A DNA stretch of 64,000 nucleotides from Psychrobacter sp. M13 (GCF_030718935.1 NZ_CP132194.1:1488001-1552000), one strand, 5' to 3'; shown: positions 26,782-36,300, numbered from the stretch's first letter. A program made the numbers and translations. Notes: generated by a model not told the origin, from the letters alone.

Positions 26782-28680
26782 ATGAAAACCATATTTCAAG
26801 CTAAAATAAATAAATTGCCGTTAAAAAGTAATGTTACCACCTTGTTATCGAGCGCCTTTGTCTTTAGCGGTTTGTTACTCGTAGGCTGTCAGACTACACC
26901 TGTCAATGTCTCCAGCGCTGCTAACAACACGTCTACAGCAGCTAAAACGATTTTGGCTCAAGCACTTCAAAAGCAGCGCCGCCAGTCTTTTAGCTACCAT
27001 AGTGATATGCAGATCAGTAATGAGCAGCAGTTTAGCAATATTGACAGCACGCAGCTGGTCGCTACCGATGATGTCGATAGTTATTGCGTGGATACTCATG
27101 ATCAAGCGTATGCAGACTTGATAACGCAGGCCGAGGCGCTAGACGCAGAGGTAACAGATACGGCCTTTGAAACCCAGCGCGGCGCTATAAAACAAAGCTA
27201 TCTAGACTGTAATCAGGCTTATGAGGCATGGAGCGCTCAGCAAGGTTATGACGATTATGATTATGATAATGGATATTACGAAGAGTCTGACCCATACGAT
27301 TACGATGAATCAGCCTATAGCGAAGATGATGAAATTGTTGTTGTAGAGTCTGAGGAAGTAGGGCAGGAGGGCGCAACTATTGTTGAAACCAGCCATATTA
27401 AATCCAACGCTACTGATAATAGTAAGAGCGAAAATAATAATAAAGAAGCTATATCCCCTTATTATCAGCAACTATTTGATAGCTTTGATGACAAAACCAG
27501 CGTATTAGATATCAAAAAAGCAAAATTGCTAGACGCCTATCTACTAAAGCCTTTATCTATTAATGCCCAAGGAGTTTATCAGCCGCTGGCAGGTCGATTC
27601 ACTATGCTCGGTAGCGCTCAATATCAGTCTCGCAATAATACGAGCAGTATTAATCAGCCTGTTTATGTCGATCTAAAGTCAGGTAATATTTACCTTTGGG
27701 CAGATAATTTTGCGATGTTTAATTCAGAATTATTAGACAATAAGCTTGGTGTTAAGTGGCAAAATAAATGGCTGCGCTTAGCGATTGACGATGGCACTTT
27801 ACCGAAAGGTTTTGGTAGTGCGGTCATAAAAACACACTTTGAGGCGATAGACTATATCTATGAGCAAGCAGATGTCAGCCAGTTTGATTTTATTGCGCCT
27901 AATAGCTTACTTACCTTAACTCCTAAGCTACCCGAGCAGCAGCTTGCGCCTATGATGCAAAGCCCACAAATTATTCGTCGATTACAAACTAGTACTAGCT
28001 CTGAGCAAATGCAAATGGACTACCTGCGTTATTTTTATGAGAAAATAAGCGTACAGTATCCTGAGCTTATAGACAATGACATCGATGTAGAAACCCCAAG
28101 CGCGATTTTTGCAACAGGCTCGCTTAGTAGTAATAACATTGTCAAAAAAGGACTAGCAATGATTAATAAAATAATCACTGCCGATGAGGATGTAGCCGAT
28201 ATCGACAATATGGATGTCGTTGCTAGTACAGACGGTTTAGAAAAATTGGACAGTTCTGATCTATCAGCTAACAAAATTGAGTCGATAGCACAGCAATTAT
28301 ATGGCTTTGATAACAGAGGCCAACTACAGTGGTATCATGAACGTGGTGAGACCTCGTTTGACACTAGTGCTAATGATACCGCTAAGTCGCAAAAGACCAT
28401 TGATGTACTACAGCAATATCTGCCACTACAACGTCAAGACATTATCTTTCCTAACTTACCAAGCGATGTGCAAATACCTAATGCCAGTAATAGTGTAGAT
28501 ATAAGAGCCTATAGTAAAGAGCTGGCTGAGTATTATCGCGCGGGTAATGGCACATTTATGGGTAAAATGTTATTCAATATGTTATCTGTATTCAAAATGC
28601 AAACAGAGGCGTTAGCTACTGAAGAGGCCTATGAGTTAGAAGAAGAGGCTATGGATATTGTCGTTGAGGAAGCGGAATAG
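26782..28680 (+). CDS. Acidic lipoprotein, paralogue of the preceding GYDxx protein
   Basis: The 632-residue protein has a signal sequence with lipobox LVGC (Cys36), then a Gln/Ser-rich segment. An Asp/Tyr/Glu-rich tract follows (about 154-195, QGYDDYDYDNGYYEESDPYD) and ends in DEIVVVE, matching DEVVVVE in the neighbour. Here the tract is not a regular pentapeptide array. Residues 230-580 form a domain of similar size to that of the neighbour, and the C-terminus is again acidic. The two genes lie 58 bases apart on the same strand and share a terminator, so they probably form an operon. No known domain is recognised. Confidence 0.78.
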   Translation: MKTIFQAKINKLPLKSNVTTLLSSAFVFSGLLLVGCQTTPVNVSSAANNTSTAAKTILAQALQKQRRQSFSYHSDMQISNEQQFSNIDSTQLVATDDVDSYCVDTHDQAYADLITQAEALDAEVTDTAFETQRGAIKQSYLDCNQAYEAWSAQQGYDDYDYDNGYYEESDPYDYDESAYSEDDEIVVVESEEVGQEGATIVETSHIKSNATDNSKSENNNKEAISPYYQQLFDSFDDKTSVLDIKKAKLLDAYLLKPLSINAQGVYQPLAGRFTMLGSAQYQSRNNTSSINQPVYVDLKSGNIYLWADNFAMFNSELLDNKLGVKWQNKWLRLAIDDGTLPKGFGSAVIKTHFEAIDYIYEQADVSQFDFIAPNSLLTLTPKLPEQQLAPMMQSPQIIRRLQTSTSSEQMQMDYLRYFYEKISVQYPELIDNDIDVETPSAIFATGSLSSNNIVKKGLAMINKIITADEDVADIDNMDVVASTDGLEKLDSSDLSANKIESIAQQLYGFDNRGQLQWYHERGETSFDTSANDTAKSQKTIDVLQQYLPLQRQDIIFPNLPSDVQIPNASNSVDIRAYSKELAEYYRAGNGTFMGKMLFNMLSVFKMQTEALATEEAYELEEEAMDIVVEEAE

Positions 28681-28701
28681 CATAGATTTGTTTACTAGGA
28701 A

Positions 28702-28729
28702 GGCTACCCTTATAAGAGTAGCCCTTTTA
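28702..28729 (+). terminator. Terminator of the lipoprotein pair
   Basis: GGCTAC (28702-28707) pairs with GTAGCC (28718-28723), with the inner CTTA/TAAG also able to pair. Four T residues follow. It lies 21 bases past the stop of the second lipoprotein. Confidence 0.7.
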
Positions 28730-28745
28730 AATATGCTCTATAAAA

Positions 28746-29399
28746 CTATTTTAGAGCGATCGTATAGCTTAGCGGTTTATCTTGTAAGTTATACGTCTTA
28801 ATAGCCTGTAGCTTAAAGGCGTTGCGATCATAAAAGTTTTCATCTTGCGCAGCTCTAAGCTCTAGCATATCCATCATAGAATAATAATCATCTAAGGTAC
28901 TCCCAAAAAGCTTTTTGGCGATATAATCTATATAGGCTTTATTGTAGCCCTGTATTTCAAACTTGGTATAATAACTATCCTCAGCGCGATTGATCAGCAG
29001 CTCGTCGGTAATCTCTATCCGTGATGGGCAATTAAAGCAGCCTGGAATAAACTGTACATTTTCTATATCAACTTGGCTAAGTAAATTCCTAGTCTCAGTG
29101 TTTTTACTATTATAAGTGACATTTGATTGGGTGCTATACTGACAGTTCTCAGTGTTCATTATAGTAATGAAATTTATTTTACCGCTTTTAGTGACTCCTA
29201 CATCCAGCTTACAAGCGTCTGAATCGCTATTGCTATAGCCATTCCAGTCTTGTTTACTTAGCCCCAGCTTGTACTGCTTATTTAAAGTATTGACATCCTT
29301 ACCTAAGGAGCTTGGCGCAATAAAACTGTTATAGTTAGCGGCATAAGTAGGTAAGCAAACCACAGTGCCAACAATTATTATCAATAAGCTATTTTTCAT
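28746..29399 (-). CDS. Secreted hypothetical protein, 217 residues
   Basis: A signal peptide is clear (KNSLLIIIVGTVVCLPTYA, cleavage after TYA). The mature part is polar with four cysteines in two regions (CKLD, CQYS and FNCPSR, plus one before), so disulfides in the periplasm are plausible. There is no lipobox and no further membrane helix. I do not recognise a family. It is convergent with the GYDxx lipoprotein pair, 65 bases away, and stands alone. Confidence 0.65.
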   Translation of the reverse strand: MKNSLLIIIVGTVVCLPTYAANYNSFIAPSSLGKDVNTLNKQYKLGLSKQDWNGYSNSDSDACKLDVGVTKSGKINFITIMNTENCQYSTQSNVTYNSKNTETRNLLSQVDIENVQFIPGCFNCPSRIEITDELLINRAEDSYYTKFEIQGYNKAYIDYIAKKLFGSTLDDYYSMMDMLELRAAQDENFYDRNAFKLQAIKTYNLQDKPLSYTIALK

Positions 29400-29872
29400 A
29401 GTAATACCTAGTTTTAAGATTCTAAACTCAAGCTAATTCAACATCAAATTATTTCGTTGTTATAGTTAGGGCATGTCTCTAATCTGAACGTCCGAGACTA
29501 AATGGACTAAAAAAGGCTAAATATTGGCAGAGCAGTGTCAAATAGCTCATCAATATATCGATATTAATAGCGCTATTATTCTAGCCCTGCTGCAATTTTG
29601 CTCATTTTTATCACCATTTTTAAATTGAGCCACGCCCTAGTAGCTAAACTATTAATGATAAAAACGAGCTAACGTTTATGAATGTCCAACAGGCCCTAAC
29701 AATTATAAATCTATTTCAGCTGTTTATAGCTTGATTTATGTATCAGTGCTTATTATGAGCAGATTAAAGATTTGTCTAATTAACCCTTTTTATAGTATCA
29801 GGTAATAGACTTAGTACTTTCAATCGACTCTCTTAGCAACTACTGTCAACAGACCCTAATTAAGGAGAAGTT
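29400..29872. other. Intergenic region holding a MITE-like element
   Basis: The 473-base gap contains no credible gene. Its middle part is the inverted-repeat-bounded element at 29465-29700. Near its right end, 29849-29858 holds AACAGACCCT, which resembles one end of that element. Confidence 0.55.
29465..29700. mobile_element. MITE-like element, 236 bp, with 12-bp terminal inverted repeats
   Basis: GTTAGGGCATGT at the left end and ACAGGCCCTAAC at the right end are inverted repeats with one mismatch in 12. The interior is AT-rich and non-coding, with no transposase. TA flanks the GGGC/GCCC core on both sides, as expected for a TA target duplication, although the TTA/TAA context can also be read as part of the repeat. 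Size, ends and lack of coding fit a miniature inverted-repeat element mobilised in trans. Confidence 0.5.
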
Positions 29873-30733
29873 ATGACTACTCAATTGAATATTTTAGCAT
29901 GTGTTGATGGATCAGCGGTGACGGAGTCGGTTTGCGATTATGCCATTTGGTATGCCAATAAATTAAATCTACCAGTAGCCCTGCTCAACGCTATCGATGT
30001 TCCAGCATCAACAAGGCGTAGTTTAGCAGGCTCGATAGGGATGAACAGCCGCCAAAATCTATTAGAGCAATTGACTAAGATAGACGAGCAAAGATCACAA
30101 ATAGCTAATGATTATAGTAAAGCGCTAGTTGAAGACACCAAAAGTTATATTAATGGGAAGTCTGACGTTGAGGTTAATGTTTTTCGCCGCCGTGGCAAGC
30201 TGTTATCCGTAATTGAGTTCTATAAAGATAGTAGTCGCGCCATCGTCATGGGACGACGCGGAGAAGATCATAAAAATGATCATATTAATATCGGTAGTCA
30301 AATTGAAACCATCGCTCGCTCATCAAGTGTCCCTATCTTAATTTGTTCTGAAGACTTTAAGACGCCAAGCTCATATATGATAGCTTTTGATGCCAGTGAT
30401 ACTGCTGTCAAAGCAGTTGGCTTAATCACCAAAAGCCCGGTATTAAAAAGCTTGAAAGGTCATATTGTCATGATAGGCAATCATGATGACTCTTCAAGAC
30501 AGAGCTTAGTCGCCGCCTCAGAGCAGCTAAAATCGGCAGGATATTTGGTCGATACCCATCACTTACCTGAGTCTAATGCGGTTGATGGACTGCTCGCGTT
30601 TCAAGTGAAAAACGATGTTGATATTATCGTCATCGGTGCTTATGGTCGCTCTAAATTTCAGCAGTTATTCTTAGGCAGTACGACGACCAAAGTGATCGCT
30701 AAGACGACCTCTCCTGTTATTTTGGTACGTTAG
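29873..30733 (+). CDS. Tandem-domain universal stress protein
   Basis: The 286-residue cytoplasmic protein has two UspA-type domains (about 1-150 and 160-286). The second carries the nucleotide-binding pattern G-x2-G-x9-G(S/T) in GAYGRSKFQQLFLGSTTTK. The first has MGRRGEDHKNDHINIGSQIE, a degenerate version. Such tandem Usp proteins bind ATP or other adenine nucleotides and help survival under starvation or oxidative stress, but their exact role varies. An AAGGAGAAG ribosome-binding site lies upstream. The next gene, a methyltransferase, follows after 69 bases and has a similar leader sequence. Confidence 0.88.
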   Translation: MTTQLNILACVDGSAVTESVCDYAIWYANKLNLPVALLNAIDVPASTRRSLAGSIGMNSRQNLLEQLTKIDEQRSQIANDYSKALVEDTKSYINGKSDVEVNVFRRRGKLLSVIEFYKDSSRAIVMGRRGEDHKNDHINIGSQIETIARSSSVPILICSEDFKTPSSYMIAFDASDTAVKAVGLITKSPVLKSLKGHIVMIGNHDDSSRQSLVAASEQLKSAGYLVDTHHLPESNAVDGLLAFQVKNDVDIIVIGAYGRSKFQQLFLGSTTTKVIAKTTSPVILVR

Positions 30734-30802
30734 ATCATTCTTATCATTATCGTAGCGTACTCATAATTTGTCATCGGACGTATGAATACAAGGAGAAGTA
30801 AA

Positions 30803-31402
30803 ATGTGGGATGAGCGTTATAGCGAGGCAGGGTTTGCTTTTGGGACTGAGCCTAATGATTTTTTGAGAGATGAGTTTGGCCGTATACCAGCAGGCGGACG
30901 CGTACTGTGTCTGGCTGAAGGTGAGGGTAGGAATGCTGTATTCTTGGCTCAAAACGGCTATCAAGTTACGGGTATGGACTCCTCTAAGGTAGGCTTAGAT
31001 AAAGCACAACAACTGGCTAATGATAAAGGTGTCACTATCACGACTCAAGTAGTAGATCTTGCTGATTACGAGTTTGGTGAGCAGCAGTGGGACGGTATTG
31101 TCGTTATGTGGGTACATCTGCCAACGCCGCTTCGTCAGCATATCCATGCTCAGATTGCAGCAGCGTTAAAGCCTGCTGGCGTGCTTATTTTAGAGGCTTA
31201 TACCCAGCAGCAGCTCGAGATGGATGCGGTTGGTGGGCCACCAGCGACTCAAAAGGATCGATTTGGCTCATTAGCCACTTTGCAGTACGAGCTTGCAGAA
31301 CTCAAAGAAGTCGTTGGGGTAGAGACACAGCGTATGGTTTCAGAAGGGACACGTCACCAAGGAATTAGCGCTGTAGTGCAGTTTATAGCGTACAAAGAAT
31401 AG
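30803..31402 (+). CDS. Class I SAM-dependent methyltransferase (TehB-like)
   Basis: The 199-residue protein has the Rossmann methyltransferase fold: motif I is VLCLAEGEGRNAVFLA, followed by the acidic residue of VTGMDSSK that binds the ribose. The N-terminal MWDERYSEAGFAFGTEPNDFL is typical of small TehB/thiopurine-type methyltransferases. The substrate is not known. ATG 30803 is chosen over 30782 because an AGGAG sequence lies seven bases before it, inside the longer reading. It is followed by a strong terminator. Confidence 0.82.
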   Translation: MWDERYSEAGFAFGTEPNDFLRDEFGRIPAGGRVLCLAEGEGRNAVFLAQNGYQVTGMDSSKVGLDKAQQLANDKGVTITTQVVDLADYEFGEQQWDGIVVMWVHLPTPLRQHIHAQIAAALKPAGVLILEAYTQQQLEMDAVGGPPATQKDRFGSLATLQYELAELKEVVGVETQRMVSEGTRHQGISAVVQFIAYKE

Positions 31403-31417
31403 CTGATTTGAGAAATT

Positions 31418-31470
31418 GTAAAAGGGTAGATTATAGAGCTAGCTCTTGGCTCTATAATCTACCCTTTTTT
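31418..31470. terminator. Strong bidirectional terminator
   Basis: A long stem (AAAGGGTAGATTATAGAGC at 31421-31439 pairing with the reverse complement ending at 31468) with a short loop has T runs on both strands. It serves the methyltransferase gene (plus) and the DUF302 lipoprotein gene (minus), which converge on it. Confidence 0.92.
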
Positions 31471-31523
31471 AAAGAAAAATTTCAAAGCGGCTTAACTATG
31501 TTTGCGTTAACCATATGAGCATT

Positions 31524-32021
31524 TTACTTTGCGGTTGCAGCAGCTGCTAGATTATTAAGCAGCATAGATATGTTGCTGATAACTTTGTCGCAGCCTTTAA
31601 TATTGTGACGCGCTTTTAGGTAGCTGGGATCATTATAAGTGAGCGCAACTAGACCTCCGGCATCTTCGCTAATGAGTACTTTTTGTGGTAAATCAATCGC
31701 GACGCTTGGGGCGCAATTCATCAAAGGCGTTCCTGCTTTAGGATTACCAAAGATGATAACTTCAGTAGGTTTCAAGGTTAAATCTGCATTCATAGCGTTT
31801 TGTTGATGGTCAATTCTAGTGAATAGGGTTAAGCCTTTATCTTTAGCAATAGACTCAAATCGATCAGCCGTCTGCTTGACTGAGTGATTGCTTTGCATAC
31901 TGATCAAACCATTGTTTTGCATAGTGCTTTGTTGGTGACTGTTGGCATTAGAGTTAGATTGCAAACTAGCGCAAGAGGATAAGGCTAGGACGCAGGCGAT
32001 AGCGGGTATAAGTTTTAGCAT
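31524..32021 (-). CDS. DUF302-domain lipoprotein
   Basis: The 165-residue protein starts with a lipoprotein signal (lipobox SSC, Cys17) and a Ser/Asn/Gln-rich linker to about residue 45. The rest is a DUF302 domain: DKGLTLFTRIDHQQNA, then IFGNPKAGTPLMN and ALTYNDPSYLKARH. DUF302 proteins are small alpha/beta proteins of uncertain role, sometimes linked to heavy-metal or stress genes. Here it probably sits in the periplasm on a membrane. A ribosome-binding site (AGGAAA) precedes the ATG. It shares a terminator with the convergent methyltransferase gene. Confidence 0.85.
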   Translation of the reverse strand: MLKLIPAIACVLALSSCASLQSNSNANSHQQSTMQNNGLISMQSNHSVKQTADRFESIAKDKGLTLFTRIDHQQNAMNADLTLKPTEVIIFGNPKAGTPLMNCAPSVAIDLPQKVLISEDAGGLVALTYNDPSYLKARHNIKGCDKVISNISMLLNNLAAAATAK

Positions 32022-32167
32022 AGTATTTCCTATTAGTTGGTTTTGAACATCAAGAATAATGCGTTAAATATAGCATCAACCTCTTCGTCATACATACCTA
32101 TTTATTGAATTCTTCTGTATGCAGAATACGATGTTTTAATGCTAATTCTATTAAAAAAATACTCCTC

Positions 32168-33088
32168 TTAAGAAGCTAACTTTGCCGCCTTTTTATTCAA
32201 AATAAACACCAACACCGCGCCTAAAATAATGCTACTTGCGACTATAAAACGCATCGTTAACTGTTCAGATAAAAACAGTACACCAGCAGCAGCGGCAAGC
32301 ACAGGAACACAAAACTGGACAACCGCTGCTTGGGTACTTTTTAATAGCGGCATCGCTGTATACCAGATACTGTAACCAAGACCTGAGGTAATCGCGCCTG
32401 AGATAAAGGCTAACACGATGCCTTCAGACTGAATATCACTTAGATAGCCAATTGCCATCAAACCTATAATAGGAATAGCAGCTAGGCTTCTTATAAAGTT
32501 AAATCCAGTAGCTCGTAGCGGTGAAATACAGGATTGTCCACGGATGCTATACACGCCCCATGCGACCCCGCTAATCGCCATAATCGCAGCACCAGATAGT
32601 GAGGGCACAGCAGCTGAGGGCAGCATTAGATAAATAAAACCAGCCACAGCTACCATAAAAGCGATCCATTGCAGCGCGCTTAGTTGCTCCTTTTTATAGA
32701 TACCCCAGCCAATCATCGTCAGTTGTACCGCTGCAAATAAGATAAGCGCACCAGTACCTGTATCTAGCTCTACATAAGCCAACGAAAAGCATAGCGCATA
32801 AACTACTAGGCTTATACTACTTAGCCAGCTGCCTTTATCGTTTAAAATAGCGTTATTATTAATGCTGATATCGGTATCAATGCTAGTATCGGCCATACTC
32901 TGGCGGGTGAGACGGCGTGCATGTACTACCATAATAATACTAAGGCAAATAGCGCCACCTAACAGCCGAATGATCGTAAAGCTCCAAGCATCGATGTAAC
33001 CTTCTGCTAAGGCCATTCTACAAAAAAGTGAGTTTGCAGCAAAGGCAATCAAGGCGATAATCGTATAGAGCGCAGCTTTCAAAAGCAT
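32168..33088 (-). CDS. DMT/EamA-family permease
   Basis: The 306-residue protein has ten hydrophobic helices in two EamA repeats, typical of the drug/metabolite transporter superfamily. The first repeat is interrupted by a polar loop of about 30 residues (DTSIDTDISINNNA). Helices 3-5 include the usual TGTGALILFAAVQLTMIGWG and the second half TSGLGYSIWYTAMPLLKSTQAA. Substrate unknown; members export amino acids or metabolites. The AGGA sequence directly abuts the ATG, so the exact start is uncertain, but no other start would retain the first helix. Confidence 0.85.
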   Translation of the reverse strand: MLLKAALYTIIALIAFAANSLFCRMALAEGYIDAWSFTIIRLLGGAICLSIIMVVHARRLTRQSMADTSIDTDISINNNAILNDKGSWLSSISLVVYALCFSLAYVELDTGTGALILFAAVQLTMIGWGIYKKEQLSALQWIAFMVAVAGFIYLMLPSAAVPSLSGAAIMAISGVAWGVYSIRGQSCISPLRATGFNFIRSLAAIPIIGLMAIGYLSDIQSEGIVLAFISGAITSGLGYSIWYTAMPLLKSTQAAVVQFCVPVLAAAAGVLFLSEQLTMRFIVASSIILGAVLVFILNKKAAKLAS

Positions 33089-33256
33089 TCCTAAAATTAG
33101 AAATATTAAACAAAATAATTGTTTTATATTTTATGATAAATGACTTGGCGCACTTTACTACAAAAGGACAATCTATTGTTAAAATAAATTGCCCATTAAT
33201 CATCAACAGACCCTAGTTTCAGTACCAGAATTAAGTAATGAGATGCAGTATTTATA

Positions 33257-34834
33257 TCAAGCCACTTTATACCAGTCAATCTTACGGGTCATCACCATTA
33301 CGCAGGCGAGTAGTACAAAGCAGAATACGGCACCAAGTAATAAATTCATATCCTTTGTGGTCAAGATGCCATAAAACGCGCCATATAATCCAGCTAATAT
33401 GGTGGTAAAAATAGCCGCTCGTTTTAACCCATTAAGTACATAATAAGTGTACCAGCCAATCAGTCCGACACAGGCACTGGCAGCAATAGCATAAGCTTGC
33501 CAAAAAGCAATCTGCTCAGCAAGAGGAAGCAACAGCACATAGAATACTAACAGCGCACAACCGACCAGCAAATATTGAATCGGGTGGATACGACTGGATT
33601 TTACGATTTCAAACAAAAAGAAAGTGGCAAATGATACCAGTATTAATAGCAATGCATATTTCATAGTGCGTTCAGTTTGTAGGTAGACGTCATTAGGCTC
33701 AGCAAAGCTCACGCCAAAGCTATTTAGCTGTACATTAGTGCTGACAGTGCCGTTTGCTTCTTCAACCGCCATAGCTGCTGCTTGGTCAGCATAGTCATAA
33801 CTATTGGTGTCAAAAGTAGCTTTACTTATGACCGTGCACTGATTGTTAGGAGTCGCTAGGCATTGGGTCAGGTATTGGGTGTTAGCGACAGTCAAATACT
33901 GATTTTGCCAATTTGCCTCAAAACCATCCGCACTAAAGTCTTTGGTATTCGGCAGGGCTTTACCGATAAAGTTTGGCGCATGCCAGTTACTACGCATAGC
34001 CATTTCAAAGTTCTGTCCAGTCGGCACCGTGTTCAAGCTACTAATACCTGCTAGAGGCAGATCAATAGCAATCTTGATAGGCTGTCTGTTTTTGTTTTCC
34101 TCGATAGCTAAGGCATTAGAGTTTACGCTACTGTTGACCTGTAAAGATTGAGTGCTTAACTGAGCTAACACTTGCTGAGGCAAAGCGACTTCGACATAAG
34201 TCAAACCACGAACCATTGGTGTCTCTGGATAAGTGGCTTTAATAGCTTGTTCATTAATGGTCACTGTCGGCAAAGTCGCCACACCACGTAAGTCTGATAC
34301 GGGAATAATTAATCTTGCTCTATCCCAGTGAGTGATTGTTTGCTCGGGAGTGACCCTGCTTGCATTATTAGTTAGCGCTGGTGTAGTTACTACTGCTAAG
34401 TCTTGATTTGACGTGTTTAGAGACAGCCCATTTTCCTGATCTGGTAATAAATAATTTTGATCAAATTTTATATCGCCATTGTAGCTAGTTGCGTGATAAA
34501 TACCGCGCTGATAAGTATCTGTACTCACTTCTAAATCTTGCTTGGACTGAGTTTGCGCGGCAAAAATAGTTTCAACTTTGTTATAGGGTGCTGCACATTC
34601 TGAGGCTTTTTCGGTGGCAACAATGGCACACTTTGGGGTTACAGTAGTAGGGATTGCAATAAATGGGGTAATAATCTCCTGCGGATTCACATGCTGCTCT
34701 GCAATTTCTCTAACGACTGAATCTGCATAGCTTTGTCGCTCATAAATAACAGAGCTAAATATGTTTAGACCTATACCGAAGATTACGCATAAGCCTGCGA
34801 TAATAAATATTTTGATAGCCAGTGTCTTTTGCAT
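33257..34834 (-). CDS. creD: CreD-like inner membrane protein
   Basis: The 525-residue protein belongs to the CreD family of inner membrane proteins. It has one N-terminal helix (IFIIAGLCVIFGIGLNIFSS), a large periplasmic domain of about 370 residues and four to five helices at the C-terminus (YALLLILVSFATFFLFE onwards). E. coli CreD is controlled by the CreBC two-component system and protects the envelope against colicin E2 and beta-lactams. No creB or creC is seen in this neighbourhood, so control may differ. A GGGAG ribosome-binding site lies upstream. The periplasmic part is less conserved than the C-terminal block. Confidence 0.85.
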   Translation of the reverse strand: MQKTLAIKIFIIAGLCVIFGIGLNIFSSVIYERQSYADSVVREIAEQHVNPQEIITPFIAIPTTVTPKCAIVATEKASECAAPYNKVETIFAAQTQSKQDLEVSTDTYQRGIYHATSYNGDIKFDQNYLLPDQENGLSLNTSNQDLAVVTTPALTNNASRVTPEQTITHWDRARLIIPVSDLRGVATLPTVTINEQAIKATYPETPMVRGLTYVEVALPQQVLAQLSTQSLQVNSSVNSNALAIEENKNRQPIKIAIDLPLAGISSLNTVPTGQNFEMAMRSNWHAPNFIGKALPNTKDFSADGFEANWQNQYLTVANTQYLTQCLATPNNQCTVISKATFDTNSYDYADQAAAMAVEEANGTVSTNVQLNSFGVSFAEPNDVYLQTERTMKYALLLILVSFATFFLFEIVKSSRIHPIQYLLVGCALLVFYVLLLPLAEQIAFWQAYAIAASACVGLIGWYTYYVLNGLKRAAIFTTILAGLYGAFYGILTTKDMNLLLGAVFCFVLLACVMVMTRKIDWYKVA

Positions 34835-35052
34835 GATAGCTCCCTATATTAGTTTTAATACCGAACTGCTGATACAGCCGATGGTTTTAAAATAATCATA
34901 GGGGAAAAATAATGAAAAATAATGTAGAGAAGATGGAGAGTTTGTGGAAATTAGCCTTTAGTTATAGGTTTTAATCTAATTATGCTTCATTAGGCCTGTT
35001 TGATTTAGAACGCCGAAGCATGATGCTTAAAAATTAGATAAAACCTACCTCA

Positions 35053-35649
35053 CTATTTATCCTTTCTAACCGCTAATACAGGCTGACTTTCATCCCAAAG
35101 ATTTAATTCTATGCCATAAGGCGTGTTAATCTTTACATCGTACTGTGGCATTAAAGCATTCAAAATTACACCGGGTCTTTTAACTTTGCCAATAGTGTTG
35201 TCACTCGTTTTCACAACTTGCATAGAGCTGTAACCCTTATATACGTTACCAGTGGTACTTACGCATATAAGGGTTTGCTCGGTATGATTAAAGCCATAGT
35301 CTGAGTGCCCACTATTATTGATGACTTGACAGCCTGTGAACTCAGTTTTTTGATTGGGTATTTGCCACCCTTTTGGATAAGAGAAAACAATAATTTTATT
35401 ATTCATCTCTTCGATAACCACCTTATCTATATTAAACAGAGTATTATCCCAAGACTCCTCGACTTTATACTCTCCCAAAAAAGTTATATAACTTCCTAAT
35501 TTTTCTTCATTTACTCGTAATTCACCAAAGGCAACAGCGGTATGTGTATTTTGCTGTTTATGCATTAAATTTGATGCTCTGATGCCTGCGTCTGATATAC
35601 AGGCAGTAAGTAATAATGGCAATGAAAGTAAAAGTAATAGTTTCTGCAT
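35053..35649 (-). CDS. Small lipoprotein, 198 residues
   Basis: A short signal with lipobox LTAC (Cys17) predicts a lipoprotein; the rest is a polar beta-rich sequence with two more cysteines (GCQVI, LICVS). No family is recognised. It starts two bases after the stop of the upstream lipoprotein gene and uses the GGGAG that overlaps that stop, so the pair is translationally coupled. Both have a similar N-terminal plan (lipobox, then an Asn-x-Met segment), and may be distantly related. A role in the cell envelope is likely but unproven. Confidence 0.65.
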   Translation of the reverse strand: MQKLLLLLSLPLLLTACISDAGIRASNLMHKQQNTHTAVAFGELRVNEEKLGSYITFLGEYKVEESWDNTLFNIDKVVIEEMNNKIIVFSYPKGWQIPNQKTEFTGCQVINNSGHSDYGFNHTEQTLICVSTTGNVYKGYSSMQVVKTSDNTIGKVKRPGVILNALMPQYDVKINTPYGIELNLWDESQPVLAVRKDK

Positions 35650-35650
35650 G

Positions 35651-36262
35651 TTATCGCTCCCAGTAGTCAGTCATTAAAGTGTTAATTTCTAAGACGTCAT
35701 CCCTGGTTAGTGCCATCGTTCTATTAGCCATCAAGCCGCGCATAGCGCTATCTCTAGCATTAGAAACTAAAACAGGCTGCTTTGAGGATTGTTCAATCTG
35801 CACATACCAATCGGGTTGCTTTTTTGGTACGGTCGAATACTCAGATTTTAGATAAGCAAGCTTTTGGTTTAGCGCTTGAAGGTTTGTCTGAGTCATTAGA
35901 GAAGAGGAAGCGGTTGAGCTAATGAATAGTGGAAAGATTTGCTGCTGGTTCTGATTTTTATAATAAGAGCCATACTTTATATCCTCTCCATAAGCTGACG
36001 TATATAGTCTAACTAGTTTCTCTCCACTGGATACCTTAGTACAGCCAACGATTTTAACTTCTTCAAAGGCAGTATGAGGCTCATATCTTCTAATATAATA
36101 AGGATCGTTTTTTTTAAAAAGATTACTGCTCTTATCAAAGCCATTTATCTCTATAACTCCCAGACCAGTACAATCCATAATATTTTGGGCGTTTAGCTTG
36201 GGATTAGTGGTACAAGCACTTAGTAAAACACTAGCTACCAAAGTTAATACCATATTTCTCAT
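35651..36262 (-). CDS. Small lipoprotein, 203 residues
   Basis: From ATG 36262 the protein begins MRNMVLTLVASVLLSAC, an ideal lipoprotein signal (Cys17). A longer reading from 36322 would add 20 residues and overlap the nadR-like gene, so it is rejected. The mature part is polar, with a KIVGCTKV segment and a C-terminal ALTRDDVLEINTLMTDY. No family is recognised. It lies 39 bases downstream of the nicotinamide riboside kinase gene and is coupled to the next lipoprotein gene. Confidence 0.65.
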   Translation of the reverse strand: MRNMVLTLVASVLLSACTTNPKLNAQNIMDCTGLGVIEINGFDKSSNLFKKNDPYYIRRYEPHTAFEEVKIVGCTKVSSGEKLVRLYTSAYGEDIKYGSYYKNQNQQQIFPLFISSTASSSLMTQTNLQALNQKLAYLKSEYSTVPKKQPDWYVQIEQSSKQPVLVSNARDSAMRGLMANRTMALTRDDVLEINTLMTDYWER

Positions 36263-36300
36263 AAAATTCTCATTTATCAAATAAAACAGTCTAAGCAAAA

